DNA of 16,131 bases from Planctomycetaceae bacterium (GCA_947453125.1 CANGGC010000010.1:1-16131), one strand, 5' to 3'. Positions 1-6,570 are shown, counted from the first letter of the stretch. Numbers and translations: made by a program. Notes: a model not told the origin generated them from the letters alone.

Positions 1-478
1 CGTCGATGAGTTTTGATGATGGCCGATTCGCGCTTGCGGCCCCCACCGCCGACAGGGCATCGAGCGAGGCGGCCGTCGTGGCATCGTCGGACGTCGCTGG
101 ATCGGTAGCCTCGGGATGCATCGGCTCTGCGGCTGCCGCAGGCTCCGTGACCGGCGCTGGCTCGGCAGCGACGTCGGCCGCGTCGGCGCCTGGTGGGGGC
201 GGGGCTGCGTCAGCTGCCGCAGGCCTCGTCGCGCTTTCGGTAGCGGGATCGGAAGAGACTTCCTCGGGCTCGGTGCCCGCAGTGGGCGGCGTCTGGGAGC
301 CTTCTGTGCCGGCAAGTTCCGCCAGCCCCGTCTCGGGGCGTTTTGCTGTCTTGCCCCGCTTCTTCGCGACGGGCTTCGACGAGCAGCCGGGGGCGATGAC
401 GCCAAGTGGCGCGAGCATCGCCGCCACCATCGCGACGACGAGGAGAGCCCGCCACGGGCGCGGCCGTGGCTTTGCCAT
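1..478 (-). CDS. Ala/Pro-rich putative lipoprotein, C-terminus beyond the left edge
   Basis: An open frame on the minus strand runs without a stop from an ATG at 478 to the window edge, giving 159 residues. The N-terminus has a basic stretch (PRPRPWR), then a hydrophobic segment (LLVVAMVAAMLAPLGVIAP), then GCSSK. This resembles a signal peptide with a weak lipobox (A-P-G-C, Cys at residue 32), so the protein is probably membrane-anchored outside the cytoplasm. After a short Lys/Arg patch (KPVAKKRGKTAKR) the chain is low-complexity, rich in Ala, Pro, Glu and Thr, with no recognisable domain. An in-frame ATG at 526 has a better ribosome-binding site (GAAGGA, about 10 nt upstream) and would add 16 residues before the leader, so the start is uncertain. 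It lies on the same strand as the lysine-rich gene, 132 nt downstream of it (84 nt if the start is 526). The opposite strand is also open here, but it lacks a plausible start and a signal peptide. Function is unknown. Confidence 0.55.
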   Translation of the reverse strand, partial: MAKPRPRPWRALLVVAMVAAMLAPLGVIAPGCSSKPVAKKRGKTAKRPETGLAELAGTEGSQTPPTAGTEPEEVSSDPATESATRPAAADAAPPPPGADAADVAAEPAPVTEPAAAAEPMHPEATDPATSDDATTAASLDALSAVGAASANRPSSKLID

Positions 479-610
479 GGGCCGCCGCGGGCCGGGGCGC
501 GGGCCCCCGGCAGCGCAGGCTGGCATGGCCACTGGATCCTTCACGGAGCCGATCATCGGTCGTGCCCTCGGAAGGAGCTTGGCGGAGCGAACGGATCGCG
601 CCGGCAGGAA

Positions 611-961
611 TTACTCGGTGATCGCTTCCTTCACCAACTGGATGAAGTGCGTCGCCCGGGAGGAGGCGGTCAGTTCGGCCGCCTTCTTCTCGGCCGACTT
701 CTTGTCGGCGTATTCAAACAGCACCAGCCGCTTCATCGCCTGGTTGAAAACTCCCCAGTAAGCCTTGAGGCGGGTTTCCTTGGCGACCTTCTTGCGGACG
801 GTTTTCTTGGCGGCGACTTTCGGCTCCTTGGCCACCTTCTCCTTCTTCGCCTTCGGCTCCTTGGCGACCTTCTCCTTCTTCTCCGCCTTCTCCTTGCCGC
901 GGGCCTCCGCGGCGTCGTTCTGCGCCCGGAGTTCCTTGCGATTCACCACTTTCCGCGCCAT
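611..961 (-). CDS. Lysine-rich small protein with conserved C-terminal helical segment
   Basis: This 116-aa protein has two parts. Residues about 1-65 are extremely rich in Lys, Glu and Ala, and include two adjacent near-identical 11-residue units (KKEKVAKEPKA then KKEKVAKEPKV). The C-terminal part, from RLKAYWGVFNQ through LFEYADKKSAEKKAAEL to HFIQLVKEAITE, is well-behaved and looks globular or helical. From memory, similar Lys-rich proteins with this KAYWGVFNQ-like tail recur in planctomycetes, but I know no assigned function. The charge pattern would suit nucleic-acid or ribosome binding; that is inference. A second in-frame ATG at 973 would add MARS. A GGGAAGG stretch directly abuts the 973 start, so 961 (12 nt away) is slightly preferred. 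The long open frame continuing upstream on this strand across nadA is only a shadow of nadA. Expression probably comes from the divergent region shared with nadA. Confidence 0.8.
   Translation of the reverse strand: MARKVVNRKELRAQNDAAEARGKEKAEKKEKVAKEPKAKKEKVAKEPKVAAKKTVRKKVAKETRLKAYWGVFNQAMKRLVLFEYADKKSAEKKAAELTASSRATHFIQLVKEAITE
821..882 (-). repeat. Two-copy 33-nt in-frame tandem repeat in the lysine-rich gene
   Basis: Positions 821-849 and 854-882 carry 29-nt copies that differ at one internal base and at the last base, with a period of 33 nt. The period is a multiple of three and encodes the repeated 11-residue unit KKEKVAKEPK(A/V). The near-identity at DNA level suggests a recent slippage or duplication rather than selection on the protein alone. 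Confidence 0.8.
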
Positions 962-1047
962 CGATCGAGCCATCCTTCCCGTTTGGTTCCTGGCGGTCCG
1001 CGGGGGGCCCCTGGGGGGCCGCAGGCCACAGCGACCGTCGAAAGGAA

Positions 1048-1053
1048 AGTATA
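1048..1053 (-). promoter_or_regulatory. Candidate -10 box (TATACT) for the lysine-rich gene
   Basis: Read on the minus strand, 1053 to 1048 is TATACT, five of six matches to the sigma-70 -10 consensus, inside an otherwise very G+C-rich divergent intergenic region. No convincing -35 hexamer lies 16-18 nt upstream. It would give a leader of about 80 nt for the lysine-rich gene. It is the mirror of the TATACT on the other strand at 1084-1089. Confidence 0.4.
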
Positions 1054-1083
1054 GCGATGGCGGCAGTCTCCGCACGCCGGGCG

Positions 1084-1089
1084 TATACT
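1084..1089 (+). promoter_or_regulatory. Candidate -10 box (TATACT) giving a leaderless nadA transcript
   Basis: TATACT ends 7 nt before the nadA ATG at 1097. Transcription normally starts about 6-8 nt after a -10 box, so the transcript would begin at or within a base or two of the start codon. No Shine-Dalgarno-like sequence lies between the box and the ATG (TGCGGCC only), which fits a leaderless mRNA. The -35 region is not recognisable. Confidence 0.45.
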
Positions 1090-1096
1090 TGCGGCC

Positions 1097-2239
1097 ATGA
1101 GCAGCCCCTCCGCCGCCCCGCCCCTCCCGGGCCCGTTCACCGACTACCGCCCCCTCTCCGACGCCGAACTTGCGGCCCGGATCGAGGGGGTCCGGCAGCG
1201 TATGGGCCGCCGGCTCGTGATCCTCGGCCACCACTACCAGCAGGACGGCGTCATCACCCACGCCGACTTCCAGGGGGACAGCTACCAGCTCTCCCGCTCG
1301 GCCGCCGAACGGGACGAATGCGAGGCGATTGCCTTCTGCGGCGTCCATTTCATGGCCGAGACGGCCGACATCCTCGCCAACCGCCCCGAAAAGGTCGCCG
1401 CCCGCGGCGGCCGGCGCGTGACGGTCGTCCTCCCCGACCTCGCCGCCGGCTGTTCGATGGCCGACATGGCCGCGATCACGCAGGTGGAGGATGCCTGGTC
1501 CGATCTCGGCACCGTCATCGACACCGCCGACCTCACCCCCGTCACCTACATCAACTCCGCGGCGAGCCTCAAGGCCTTCTGTGGCCGCCACGGCGGGATC
1601 GTCTGTACTTCGAGCAACGCCCGCGCCGTCCTCGAATGGGCCTTCGCCCGCGGCCGCCGCGTCCTCTTCTTTCCCGACCAGCACCTCGGCCGCAACACGG
1701 CGCGCACGATGGGGATCGGCCTCGACGAGATGTGCGTCTGGAATCCGCACGAGCCAGAGCTTGGCGGCAACAGCACCGCGGCGCTCGAGGCCTCGCGCGT
1801 CATCCTCTGGCAGGGGCACTGCAGCGTCCATGCGATGTTTCGCCCCGAGCATGTCGACGGGCTGCGGAAAAACATTTCCGGCGTGAAGATCCTCGTCCAC
1901 CCTGAGTGCTCGATGGAGGTGGTCGACAAGGCCGATCTCGTCGGCTCGACGAGCTACATTCTCCGCCAGGTCGAGCAGGCCCCGCCGGGCACGAAGTGGG
2001 CGATCGGCACCGAGCTCCATCTCGTCAAGCGACTGGAGGCCGCTCACCCCGAGCAGGAGATCCACTTCCTATCGCCGGTGGTCTGCATGTGCGCCACGAT
2101 GTACCGCATCGATCTGGCCCACCTCTGCTGGAGCCTCGAGCACCTCGAGGCGGGGGATGCGGTGAACGTGATCCGGGTCGACGACGAGACGGCGAAGTGG
2201 GCCGTGGTAGCGCTCGAGCGAATGCTCGCCGTCGCCTGA
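1097..2239 (+). CDS. nadA: Quinolinate synthase NadA
   Basis: This 380-aa protein is a [4Fe-4S] quinolinate synthase. It condenses iminoaspartate with dihydroxyacetone phosphate to make quinolinate in de novo NAD synthesis, in the cytoplasm. Family motifs are in the expected order: GHHYQQD (44-50), FCGVHFMAETA (80-90), LPDLAAGCS (112-120), YINSAASLKA (151-160), CTSSNA (170-175), FFPDQHLGRNTA (191-202), WQGHCSVH (238-245), HPEC (268-271), GSTSYI (283-288) and CMCATM (330-335). By alignment with characterised NadA proteins, the cluster ligands should be Cys119, Cys242 and Cys332 (or Cys330). Length fits the long bacterial form. The ATG at 1097 is the first in-frame start and has no Shine-Dalgarno, but a TATACT lies just upstream, so the mRNA may be leaderless. 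No nadB or nadC is visible nearby. The next gene starts 84 nt downstream on the same strand. Identification is secure. Confidence 0.97.
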   Translation: MSSPSAAPPLPGPFTDYRPLSDAELAARIEGVRQRMGRRLVILGHHYQQDGVITHADFQGDSYQLSRSAAERDECEAIAFCGVHFMAETADILANRPEKVAARGGRRVTVVLPDLAAGCSMADMAAITQVEDAWSDLGTVIDTADLTPVTYINSAASLKAFCGRHGGIVCTSSNARAVLEWAFARGRRVLFFPDQHLGRNTARTMGIGLDEMCVWNPHEPELGGNSTAALEASRVILWQGHCSVHAMFRPEHVDGLRKNISGVKILVHPECSMEVVDKADLVGSTSYILRQVEQAPPGTKWAIGTELHLVKRLEAAHPEQEIHFLSPVVCMCATMYRIDLAHLCWSLEHLEAGDAVNVIRVDDETAKWAVVALERMLAVA

Positions 2240-2323
2240 GCCACGCTTCGGGCCCGAGCCAGCGATCGGCCCGCGGGGCGCGTCGGGGGGAATCGGAACG
2301 GTTTTTTCAGGGGAGGATTCCAG

Positions 2324-3391
2324 ATGGTGGTGACGAGCCTGTTGTGCGGGGCGCGGCGATTCGTGGCGGTGGCCTTCGTGGTTGTCGCCAGTTCCCTGGC
2401 CCTCGTGGCCTCAGCAGACGCCCGGGCCGCGGCCCCGGTGCCGGTGATCTTCGACACCGACATCTGCGGCGACTGCGACGACGTCGCGGCGCTCGCCATG
2501 CTCCACGCGCTCGAGTCGCGCGAGCAGTGCCGGCTGCTCGCGGTGACGGTGACGGCCAACCACGCGCTGGCTGCCCCGTTCGTCGACTGTATCAACCGCT
2601 TCTATGGCCGCACGGAGATCCCGGTCGGCGTCGTCCGCCCCGGTGGCGTCGAGGAGCAGAGCGTCTATCTCAAGCTCGCCGAGGCGACCCAAGACGACCC
2701 CGCCTTTGCCGGCAAGGAACGCTATCCGCACGCGCTTCGCCACGCGAAGGACGCCCCCGAAGCCGTCACGGTTTTGCGGAAGGCGCTTGCGGCTGCTGAG
2801 GATGGCTCGGTCGTCGTCGTCCAGGTCGGCTTCTCCACCAATCTCGCCCGCCTCCTCGACAGCCCTGCCGATGCGACAAGCCCGCTCGATGGGAAGGCAC
2901 TGGTCGCGAAGAAAGTGAAGCTCCTCGAGCTCATGGCCGGGTCGTTTGAGCCGATCGACGGCAACGCCGCCTACGAGGAATACAACGTCGTCAAGGATCG
3001 GGCCGCGGCGGCGAAGCTCGCCGAGGCGTGGCCGACGGAGATGATCTGGAGCGGCTTCGAGATCGGCATCGCGCTCCCGTATCCCAGCCAGAGCATCCTC
3101 GAGGATTTTCGCGATGTCCCCCATCATCCGGTGGCGGAGTCTTACAAGATCCTCTCGCCGCCGCCGCAGGATCGGCCGAGCTGGGATCTGACGAGCGTCC
3201 TCGATGGAGTCCTCGCAAGCCGTGGCTACTTCGACCGCTCGCCACCGGGAAAGGTGACGGTGACGGAGAAGGGGGCGACGACGTTCACCCCGGATCCCCA
3301 AGGGAAGCACCGCTATCTTGTCCTCAAGGATGCCGCAGCCCGGGCCCGCGTCATCGAGGCACTCGTGCAGCTGTCGAGCCAGCCGCGGTAG
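2324..3391 (+). CDS. Secreted nucleoside hydrolase family (IUNH-like) protein
   Basis: This 355-aa protein begins with a signal peptide (basic GARR, hydrophobic core to about residue 30, probable cleavage near ADA-RA). The mature part opens with VPVIFDTDICGDCDDVAAL (39-57). This is the DTDxGxDxDD form of the calcium-binding motif of inosine/uridine nucleoside N-ribohydrolases, with acidic residues at 44, 46, 50, 52 and 53. Downstream, VVQVGFSTNLARLL and EEYNVVKDRAAA match the ligand-binding and EFN-like segments of the fold. Members cleave the N-glycosidic bond of ribonucleosides; the substrate cannot be read from the sequence, and exported planctomycete versions are mostly uncharacterised. 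A strong ribosome-binding site (AGGGGAGG, 2309-2316) supports the ATG at 2324. It follows nadA by 84 nt on the same strand; co-transcription is possible but not shown. A link to NAD-precursor salvage is only speculation. Confidence 0.85.
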   Translation: MVVTSLLCGARRFVAVAFVVVASSLALVASADARAAAPVPVIFDTDICGDCDDVAALAMLHALESREQCRLLAVTVTANHALAAPFVDCINRFYGRTEIPVGVVRPGGVEEQSVYLKLAEATQDDPAFAGKERYPHALRHAKDAPEAVTVLRKALAAAEDGSVVVVQVGFSTNLARLLDSPADATSPLDGKALVAKKVKLLELMAGSFEPIDGNAAYEEYNVVKDRAAAAKLAEAWPTEMIWSGFEIGIALPYPSQSILEDFRDVPHHPVAESYKILSPPPQDRPSWDLTSVLDGVLASRGYFDRSPPGKVTVTEKGATTFTPDPQGKHRYLVLKDAAARARVIEALVQLSSQPR

Positions 3392-3422
3392 CGCTGTACT
3401 TCCCAATTCCCGGGTGCGGCGA

Positions 3423-3536
3423 ATGGGGGGTATAATCGCCGCAAAAGATGCGGCGATTATGGCGTTCATCCACGAAAACAAGCTCTGGCCGGCGTTTTGC
3501 TGGGACGACAAGGTCGTCTTGCCCGATCCCCGCTGA
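3423..3536 (+). CDS. Possible micro-ORF or gene remnant (37 aa)
   Basis: A short frame starting at ATG 3423 (or at 3459 for a 25-aa version) ends at TGA 3536. The second half (AFIHENKLWPAFCWDDKVV, then LPDPR) has protein-like composition with two Trp, and its codons mostly end in G or C like neighbouring genes. The first half lies over the inverted repeat. There is no clear ribosome-binding site for 3423. It could be a leader peptide, a small gene, or the last codons of a decayed larger gene. I recognise no family. Confidence 0.25.
   Translation: MGGIIAAKDAAIMAFIHENKLWPAFCWDDKVVLPDPR
3431..3460. promoter_or_regulatory. Perfect 12-bp inverted repeat overlapping a TATAAT box
   Basis: Arms at 3432-3443 (ATAATCGCCGCA) and 3449-3460 (TGCGGCGATTAT) are exact reverse complements around a 5-nt centre (AAAGA). 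The left arm overlaps a consensus TATAAT at 3431-3436; about 17 nt upstream is a poor -35 (TTCCCG or TCCCGG). It sits between the converging ends of the nucleoside-hydrolase and DUF3088 genes. There is no T-run on either strand, so a classical intrinsic terminator is unlikely. An operator over a promoter, an RNA hairpin, or the end of a decayed mobile element are alternatives. Confidence 0.5.
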
Positions 3537-3549
3537 CGCCCGTCGCGCG

Positions 3550-3894
3550 TTAGTGCCCCTGGGCGGTGCCGTAGTGATCGGCGAGGTATTTGATGATCGC
3601 GTCCGGCCCGGAGACGAACGCTCTGCCATGGGCCACCGGCACACCGGCCGGCGTCTCTCCGGCGGGGAGGACGAGCACCGGGCACGACTGGTTTTCCTCG
3701 CCTACCATCGCGATGACCTCCGGCCGCGGCCGCGGGACGTCGACCTGGCGGATGTCCAACTTCGCCGCCACCTCGGGGTAATACCAGAGGATTCCCGTCA
3801 CGGCGGTGCACTCGGGGCAGTAGAAGCCGCCGGGGCCATGCTTGGGGTCGGGGAAGCCGGCGCGGAGGAGGAAGAGGATCGGCTTGTCGGCCAT
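3550..3894 (-). CDS. DUF3088 family thioredoxin-fold-like protein
   Basis: This 114-aa protein matches the DUF3088 family in pattern and in full length. It opens with a beta strand and loop (PILFLLRAGFPDP), then GGFYCPECTAV with a Cys26-x-x-Cys29 pair, a glutaredoxin/GST-N-like arrangement. The middle (LDIRQVDVPRPRPEVIAM then GEENQSCPVLVL) resembles the cis-Pro strand region of thioredoxin folds, and the end (DAIIKYLADHYG) resembles a GST N-domain C-terminal helix. A cytoplasmic redox or thiol role is plausible, but I know of no member with a demonstrated activity. No signal peptide is seen. The start at 3894 lacks a Shine-Dalgarno. The gene lies 95 nt downstream of the rhodanese gene on the same strand and may be read through from it. 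Upstream at 3903-3909 and 3951-3957 is a 7-bp inverted repeat (GTTCCGG/CCGGAAC). Confidence 0.85.
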   Translation of the reverse strand: MADKPILFLLRAGFPDPKHGPGGFYCPECTAVTGILWYYPEVAAKLDIRQVDVPRPRPEVIAMVGEENQSCPVLVLPAGETPAGVPVAHGRAFVSGPDAIIKYLADHYGTAQGH

Positions 3895-3989
3895 GGGGGG
3901 TGGTTCCGGTGGGAGTGAAGGGAGCCTCGGAAGGGGCGGCAGCAGTTTAGCCGGAACACGAGATCCGGATCATGTCGGGGCATGTTTGG

Positions 3990-4940
3990 TCATGGGGCGT
4001 CGTCCCCCTCGAGCGGAATCTCCGTCGACGCGACGTCGACCAGCGGCGCGAGCTCGAAGACATTGCGGTAGCCGTAGGCCACGAGCGTGGCGAAGGCGTG
4101 GTGATTGAGCGCCGCCCGCGCCACCTTCTCCGGGAACGCCGCCGGGGCCGCGGCGAAGTTGTTGTTGCAATAGAGCAGCACGCGGGTGTCGGGAGACTGG
4201 ATCAGCCGGGCCAGTTCCCCGGCGGTGATGTCGGGGAAGGGAAGGTTGACGGCGCCACGGACATGGAGCCGGGCGAACGACTCCCGGCTGCGGCAGTCGA
4301 GGATCACGCTCTCCGGGGTGGTCAGGGCCAGGAATGCCGCTTCGCCGACCCGCCGCTCGGCCCGGAGTCGGTCGGCCTCGGCGACGCTGTCGCGGAACCC
4401 GGCGGTGTCGACGAGCGGATTGGCGATCGCTGCAGGCGCTGTGGCAGCGGGGCCCTGCGTGAACGGGACTGGCGCAGCCGGGGTGGGCACTGGCTGCGGA
4501 GGCAGAGGTGCTGCCGGCACGCTTGGGGGCACGGGCGTCGGTGGGTGGCCGGGAAGGTACGGCGCGGATCCCGGCGGCGCGAGGACCGGGGGCTGCGACC
4601 AGGGGGGCACGGGATGCCCTGGCTGATGATGATGTGGCGGCCGGGGAATGACGCGCCAGGCGAGCGCACGTCCCTCACGGGTGAGGTAGCTCATTTCGCC
4701 GGTGGCGCTGTCGAAGAGGAGCGTCAGCGTGCCGAGGCTCGTCGGCTCACCTTCGCCGTCGATGATCGAGAGTTCACGGTCGATCAGTGTGTATCGGCCG
4801 GGCTGCTGGGGCCCCGGGCCGGGTGGCATCATCGGCTGGGGGGCGTGAAAGGGGGCGCGGTTGGGCTCCTGCGCCGCCGCTCCGGCGATCGGCGCGAGGA
4901 TCGCGGCCATGACGAAGGTGGAAAGGGTCGGGGGTCGCAT
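3990..4940 (-). CDS. Secreted proline-rich protein with C-terminal rhodanese-like domain
   Basis: This 316-aa protein has a signal peptide (residues 1-23, probable cleavage after AGAAA, before QEP), a small N-terminal region (about 48-100, containing RYTLIDRELSII and LTLLFDSATGEMSYL), a Pro/His-rich linker (about 100-175), and a rhodanese-like domain (about 190-305). The domain shows SVILDCRSRESFARLHVRGAV (211-231, the usual DxR...H..GA pattern) and LLYCNNNF with the predicted nucleophile Cys258. The active-site loop CNNNFAA differs from the CxxGxR loop of classical sulfurtransferases, so thiosulfate sulfurtransferase activity is not assured; persulfide handling or protein binding is possible. 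The start at 4940 has AGGAG 9 nt upstream. It begins 57 nt after the DUF1501 gene on the same strand, suggesting one operon of exported proteins. DUF3088 follows it. Confidence 0.8.
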   Translation of the reverse strand: MRPPTLSTFVMAAILAPIAGAAAQEPNRAPFHAPQPMMPPGPGPQQPGRYTLIDRELSIIDGEGEPTSLGTLTLLFDSATGEMSYLTREGRALAWRVIPRPPHHHQPGHPVPPWSQPPVLAPPGSAPYLPGHPPTPVPPSVPAAPLPPQPVPTPAAPVPFTQGPAATAPAAIANPLVDTAGFRDSVAEADRLRAERRVGEAAFLALTTPESVILDCRSRESFARLHVRGAVNLPFPDITAGELARLIQSPDTRVLLYCNNNFAAAPAAFPEKVARAALNHHAFATLVAYGYRNVFELAPLVDVASTEIPLEGDDAP

Positions 4941-4997
4941 CGCGTCGGGCTCCTGTGAATCGTTTCGCGGCCGTGGCCTGGGGTTGACCGCGCGAGC

Positions 4998-6377
4998 TCA
5001 AAACAGCTCGCTGATCACCTCGCCCCGGTCGATCGCTGGCACCGGCCGGCCGGAGTGGTCGAGGAAGTGGGTCGTCGGGTCGATGCCGAGGACGTGATAG
5101 ATCGTGGCGTGGAGGTCGAAGGGGGTGATGGGGCGGTCCTTGACGCGCTCGCCGCGGGCATCGGTGCTCCCCACAATCTGGCCCCCCTTGATGCCGCCGC
5201 CGGCGACGAGGGCGAACATCGCGTTGCCCCAGTGGTCGCGGCCGGGCGTCCCCATCGAACGTGGCGCGCCGCCGTTGCCGCCGTCGTTCATCCGCGGCGT
5301 GCGGCTGAACTCGCCGCAGAGGATGACCATCGTCGTCTCGAGGAGGCCGGTCCGGTCGAGGTCGGTGAGGAGCGCCGCCACGGCGGTGTCGATCTCCGGC
5401 ATCCGGCTCGTGAGCCCTTTCTCGAGATCCCAGTGGTGGTCCCAGCCGCCGGAGTGGACCGTGACGAACGTGCTCCCCGCCTCCACGAGGCGCCGGGCGA
5501 GGAGCGTGCTCTGGCCGAAGTTCGTCCGGCCGTAGAGCTCGCGCGTCGGCTCGTCTTCTGCGGCGACGTCGAAGGCGCGGCGGGCGGCGGCGCTTGTCAC
5601 GAGCGAATAGGCTTCGCGCTGGAAAGAGTCCATCGAGTCGAGGACGCCACTGGAATCGACGTCGCGACGGAGTCGATCGAGCCCGGAGCGGAGATCGTGC
5701 CGGGCACCGAGACGACCGAGGGAGACGCCGTCGGTGAGATGGAGATCGCGGACCCGGAAGTCGCGGGCGCTCGGATCCCCCTCGACCTCGAAGGGATTGG
5801 TTCGCGCGCCTAAGTAACTGCCGCCGAAATAGCCGGGGCGGAGGCCGACGCTCGAGGCATGGGGGACGGCGATGTATGGGGGGATGCCCGGCTTCCGCGG
5901 GCCGCACAAGGCGCCGGCAATGGCACCGACGCCGGGATTCTTCCCGGCGGTGTTCGAGCCGTTAGGCCCGCCGCGACCGGTGAGGACGTAATGCGCGGCG
6001 GTGAAGTGATCGCCGTTGTCGTGGTGGAGTGAACGGAGGATCGAGAACTTGTCGGCCACGGCGGCCTGCTTGGGGAGAAGCTCGCCGATCTCCATGCCGG
6101 GGACGTTCGTCCGGATCGGCCGCCAGATCCCGCGGTATTCGGCCGGCGCGTCGGGCTTGAGATCGTAGAGATCCATGTGGCTCGGGCCCCCGTCGAGCCA
6201 GAGCAGGATCACTGCCGTGTCCTTCGTCGGCCGGCCAGCGGCAGCCGCCGCCGCTTTGGCGCCGAGGATGGCCGGCAGCCCGACCGATCCCATCCCCGCC
6301 ATGCCGACGCGGAGGAAATCGCGGCGCGAGCCCCCGCGACATCCGCCCCAGGATCGACCGGTCTCGACGCGCAGCAT
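4998..6377 (-). CDS. DUF1501 family protein with twin-arginine leader
   Basis: This 459-aa protein carries a Tat-type leader (SRRDFLRVGMAGMG at 17-30, then a hydrophobic Ala-rich stretch), so it is probably exported folded. DUF1501 proteins have a sulfatase/alkaline-phosphatase-like fold and are abundant in planctomycetes. Recognisable segments are LWLDGGPSHMDLYD (60-73), LHHDNGDHFTAAHYVLTGR (117-135), HSGGWDHHWD (308-317), EFSRTPRMN (356-364) and GRDHWGNAM (379-387). These His/Asp clusters suggest metal binding. The usual planctomycete partner, a DUF1549/DUF1553 cytochrome-like protein, is absent next to it. The ATG at 6377 has GAGGAG 8 nt upstream and puts the RR motif in the right place; the extension to 6434 is rejected. 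A small hairpin lies at 6397-6415 in the 5' leader. The rhodanese gene follows after 57 nt. Substrate unknown. Confidence 0.92.
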   Translation of the reverse strand: MLRVETGRSWGGCRGGSRRDFLRVGMAGMGSVGLPAILGAKAAAAAAGRPTKDTAVILLWLDGGPSHMDLYDLKPDAPAEYRGIWRPIRTNVPGMEIGELLPKQAAVADKFSILRSLHHDNGDHFTAAHYVLTGRGGPNGSNTAGKNPGVGAIAGALCGPRKPGIPPYIAVPHASSVGLRPGYFGGSYLGARTNPFEVEGDPSARDFRVRDLHLTDGVSLGRLGARHDLRSGLDRLRRDVDSSGVLDSMDSFQREAYSLVTSAAARRAFDVAAEDEPTRELYGRTNFGQSTLLARRLVEAGSTFVTVHSGGWDHHWDLEKGLTSRMPEIDTAVAALLTDLDRTGLLETTMVILCGEFSRTPRMNDGGNGGAPRSMGTPGRDHWGNAMFALVAGGGIKGGQIVGSTDARGERVKDRPITPFDLHATIYHVLGIDPTTHFLDHSGRPVPAIDRGEVISELF

Positions 6378-6396
6378 CGGAGCGCTCCTCGGAATG

Positions 6397-6415
6397 GCCC
6401 GGTAAACCCCCGGGC
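6397..6415. promoter_or_regulatory. Small inverted repeat in the DUF1501 leader
   Basis: GCCCGG (6397-6402) and CCGGGC (6410-6415) pair exactly around TAAACCC, 20-38 nt upstream of the DUF1501 start. The hairpin would sit just before the ribosome-binding site in the mRNA. With only 6 bp in G+C-rich DNA, chance is a real possibility. A minus-strand TAGAAT at about 6450-6455 is a weak -10 candidate further upstream. Confidence 0.25.
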
Positions 6416-6570
6416 GACGTCTGCCGCGACCCATTCAGCGGCCCAAGCTCCACATTCTATTCGCGGCACGGCAGTCCCGCATGCCGAGCTTGGCCGCCAG
6501 GGGCGTACGCCTTTCGAGATCGCGGCCCTGTCCACGGCGATTGATGCGGGGGGGCTTATGCTTCGGCCTG

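Noticed and set aside
6..761. Plus-strand open frame of 251 codons at the left edge
   Set aside because: It is Ala/Ser/Gly-rich low complexity, overlaps two minus-strand genes with better signals, and has no ribosome-binding site.
998..1025. G/C runs (GGGGGGCCCCTGGGGGGCC) upstream of nadA as a structured element
   Set aside because: Palindromes this short are expected in DNA of this composition and no pairing beyond 8 bp is seen.
611..2065. Long minus-strand open frame (484 codons) spanning most of nadA
   Set aside because: Only the last about 116 codons look like protein; the rest is the antisense shadow of nadA and is kept open by its G+C-biased codons.
2240..2323. T-run at 2302-2307 after nadA as a terminator
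   Set aside because: No stable stem directly precedes it; the nearest G+C-rich palindrome (GCCC-GCG-GGGC) is about 20 nt upstream.
2411..3811. 466-codon minus-strand frame opposite the nucleoside hydrolase gene
   Set aside because: It is antisense to a clear family member and overlaps the DUF3088 gene in another frame; the composition is Arg/Asp/Gly-rich shadow sequence.
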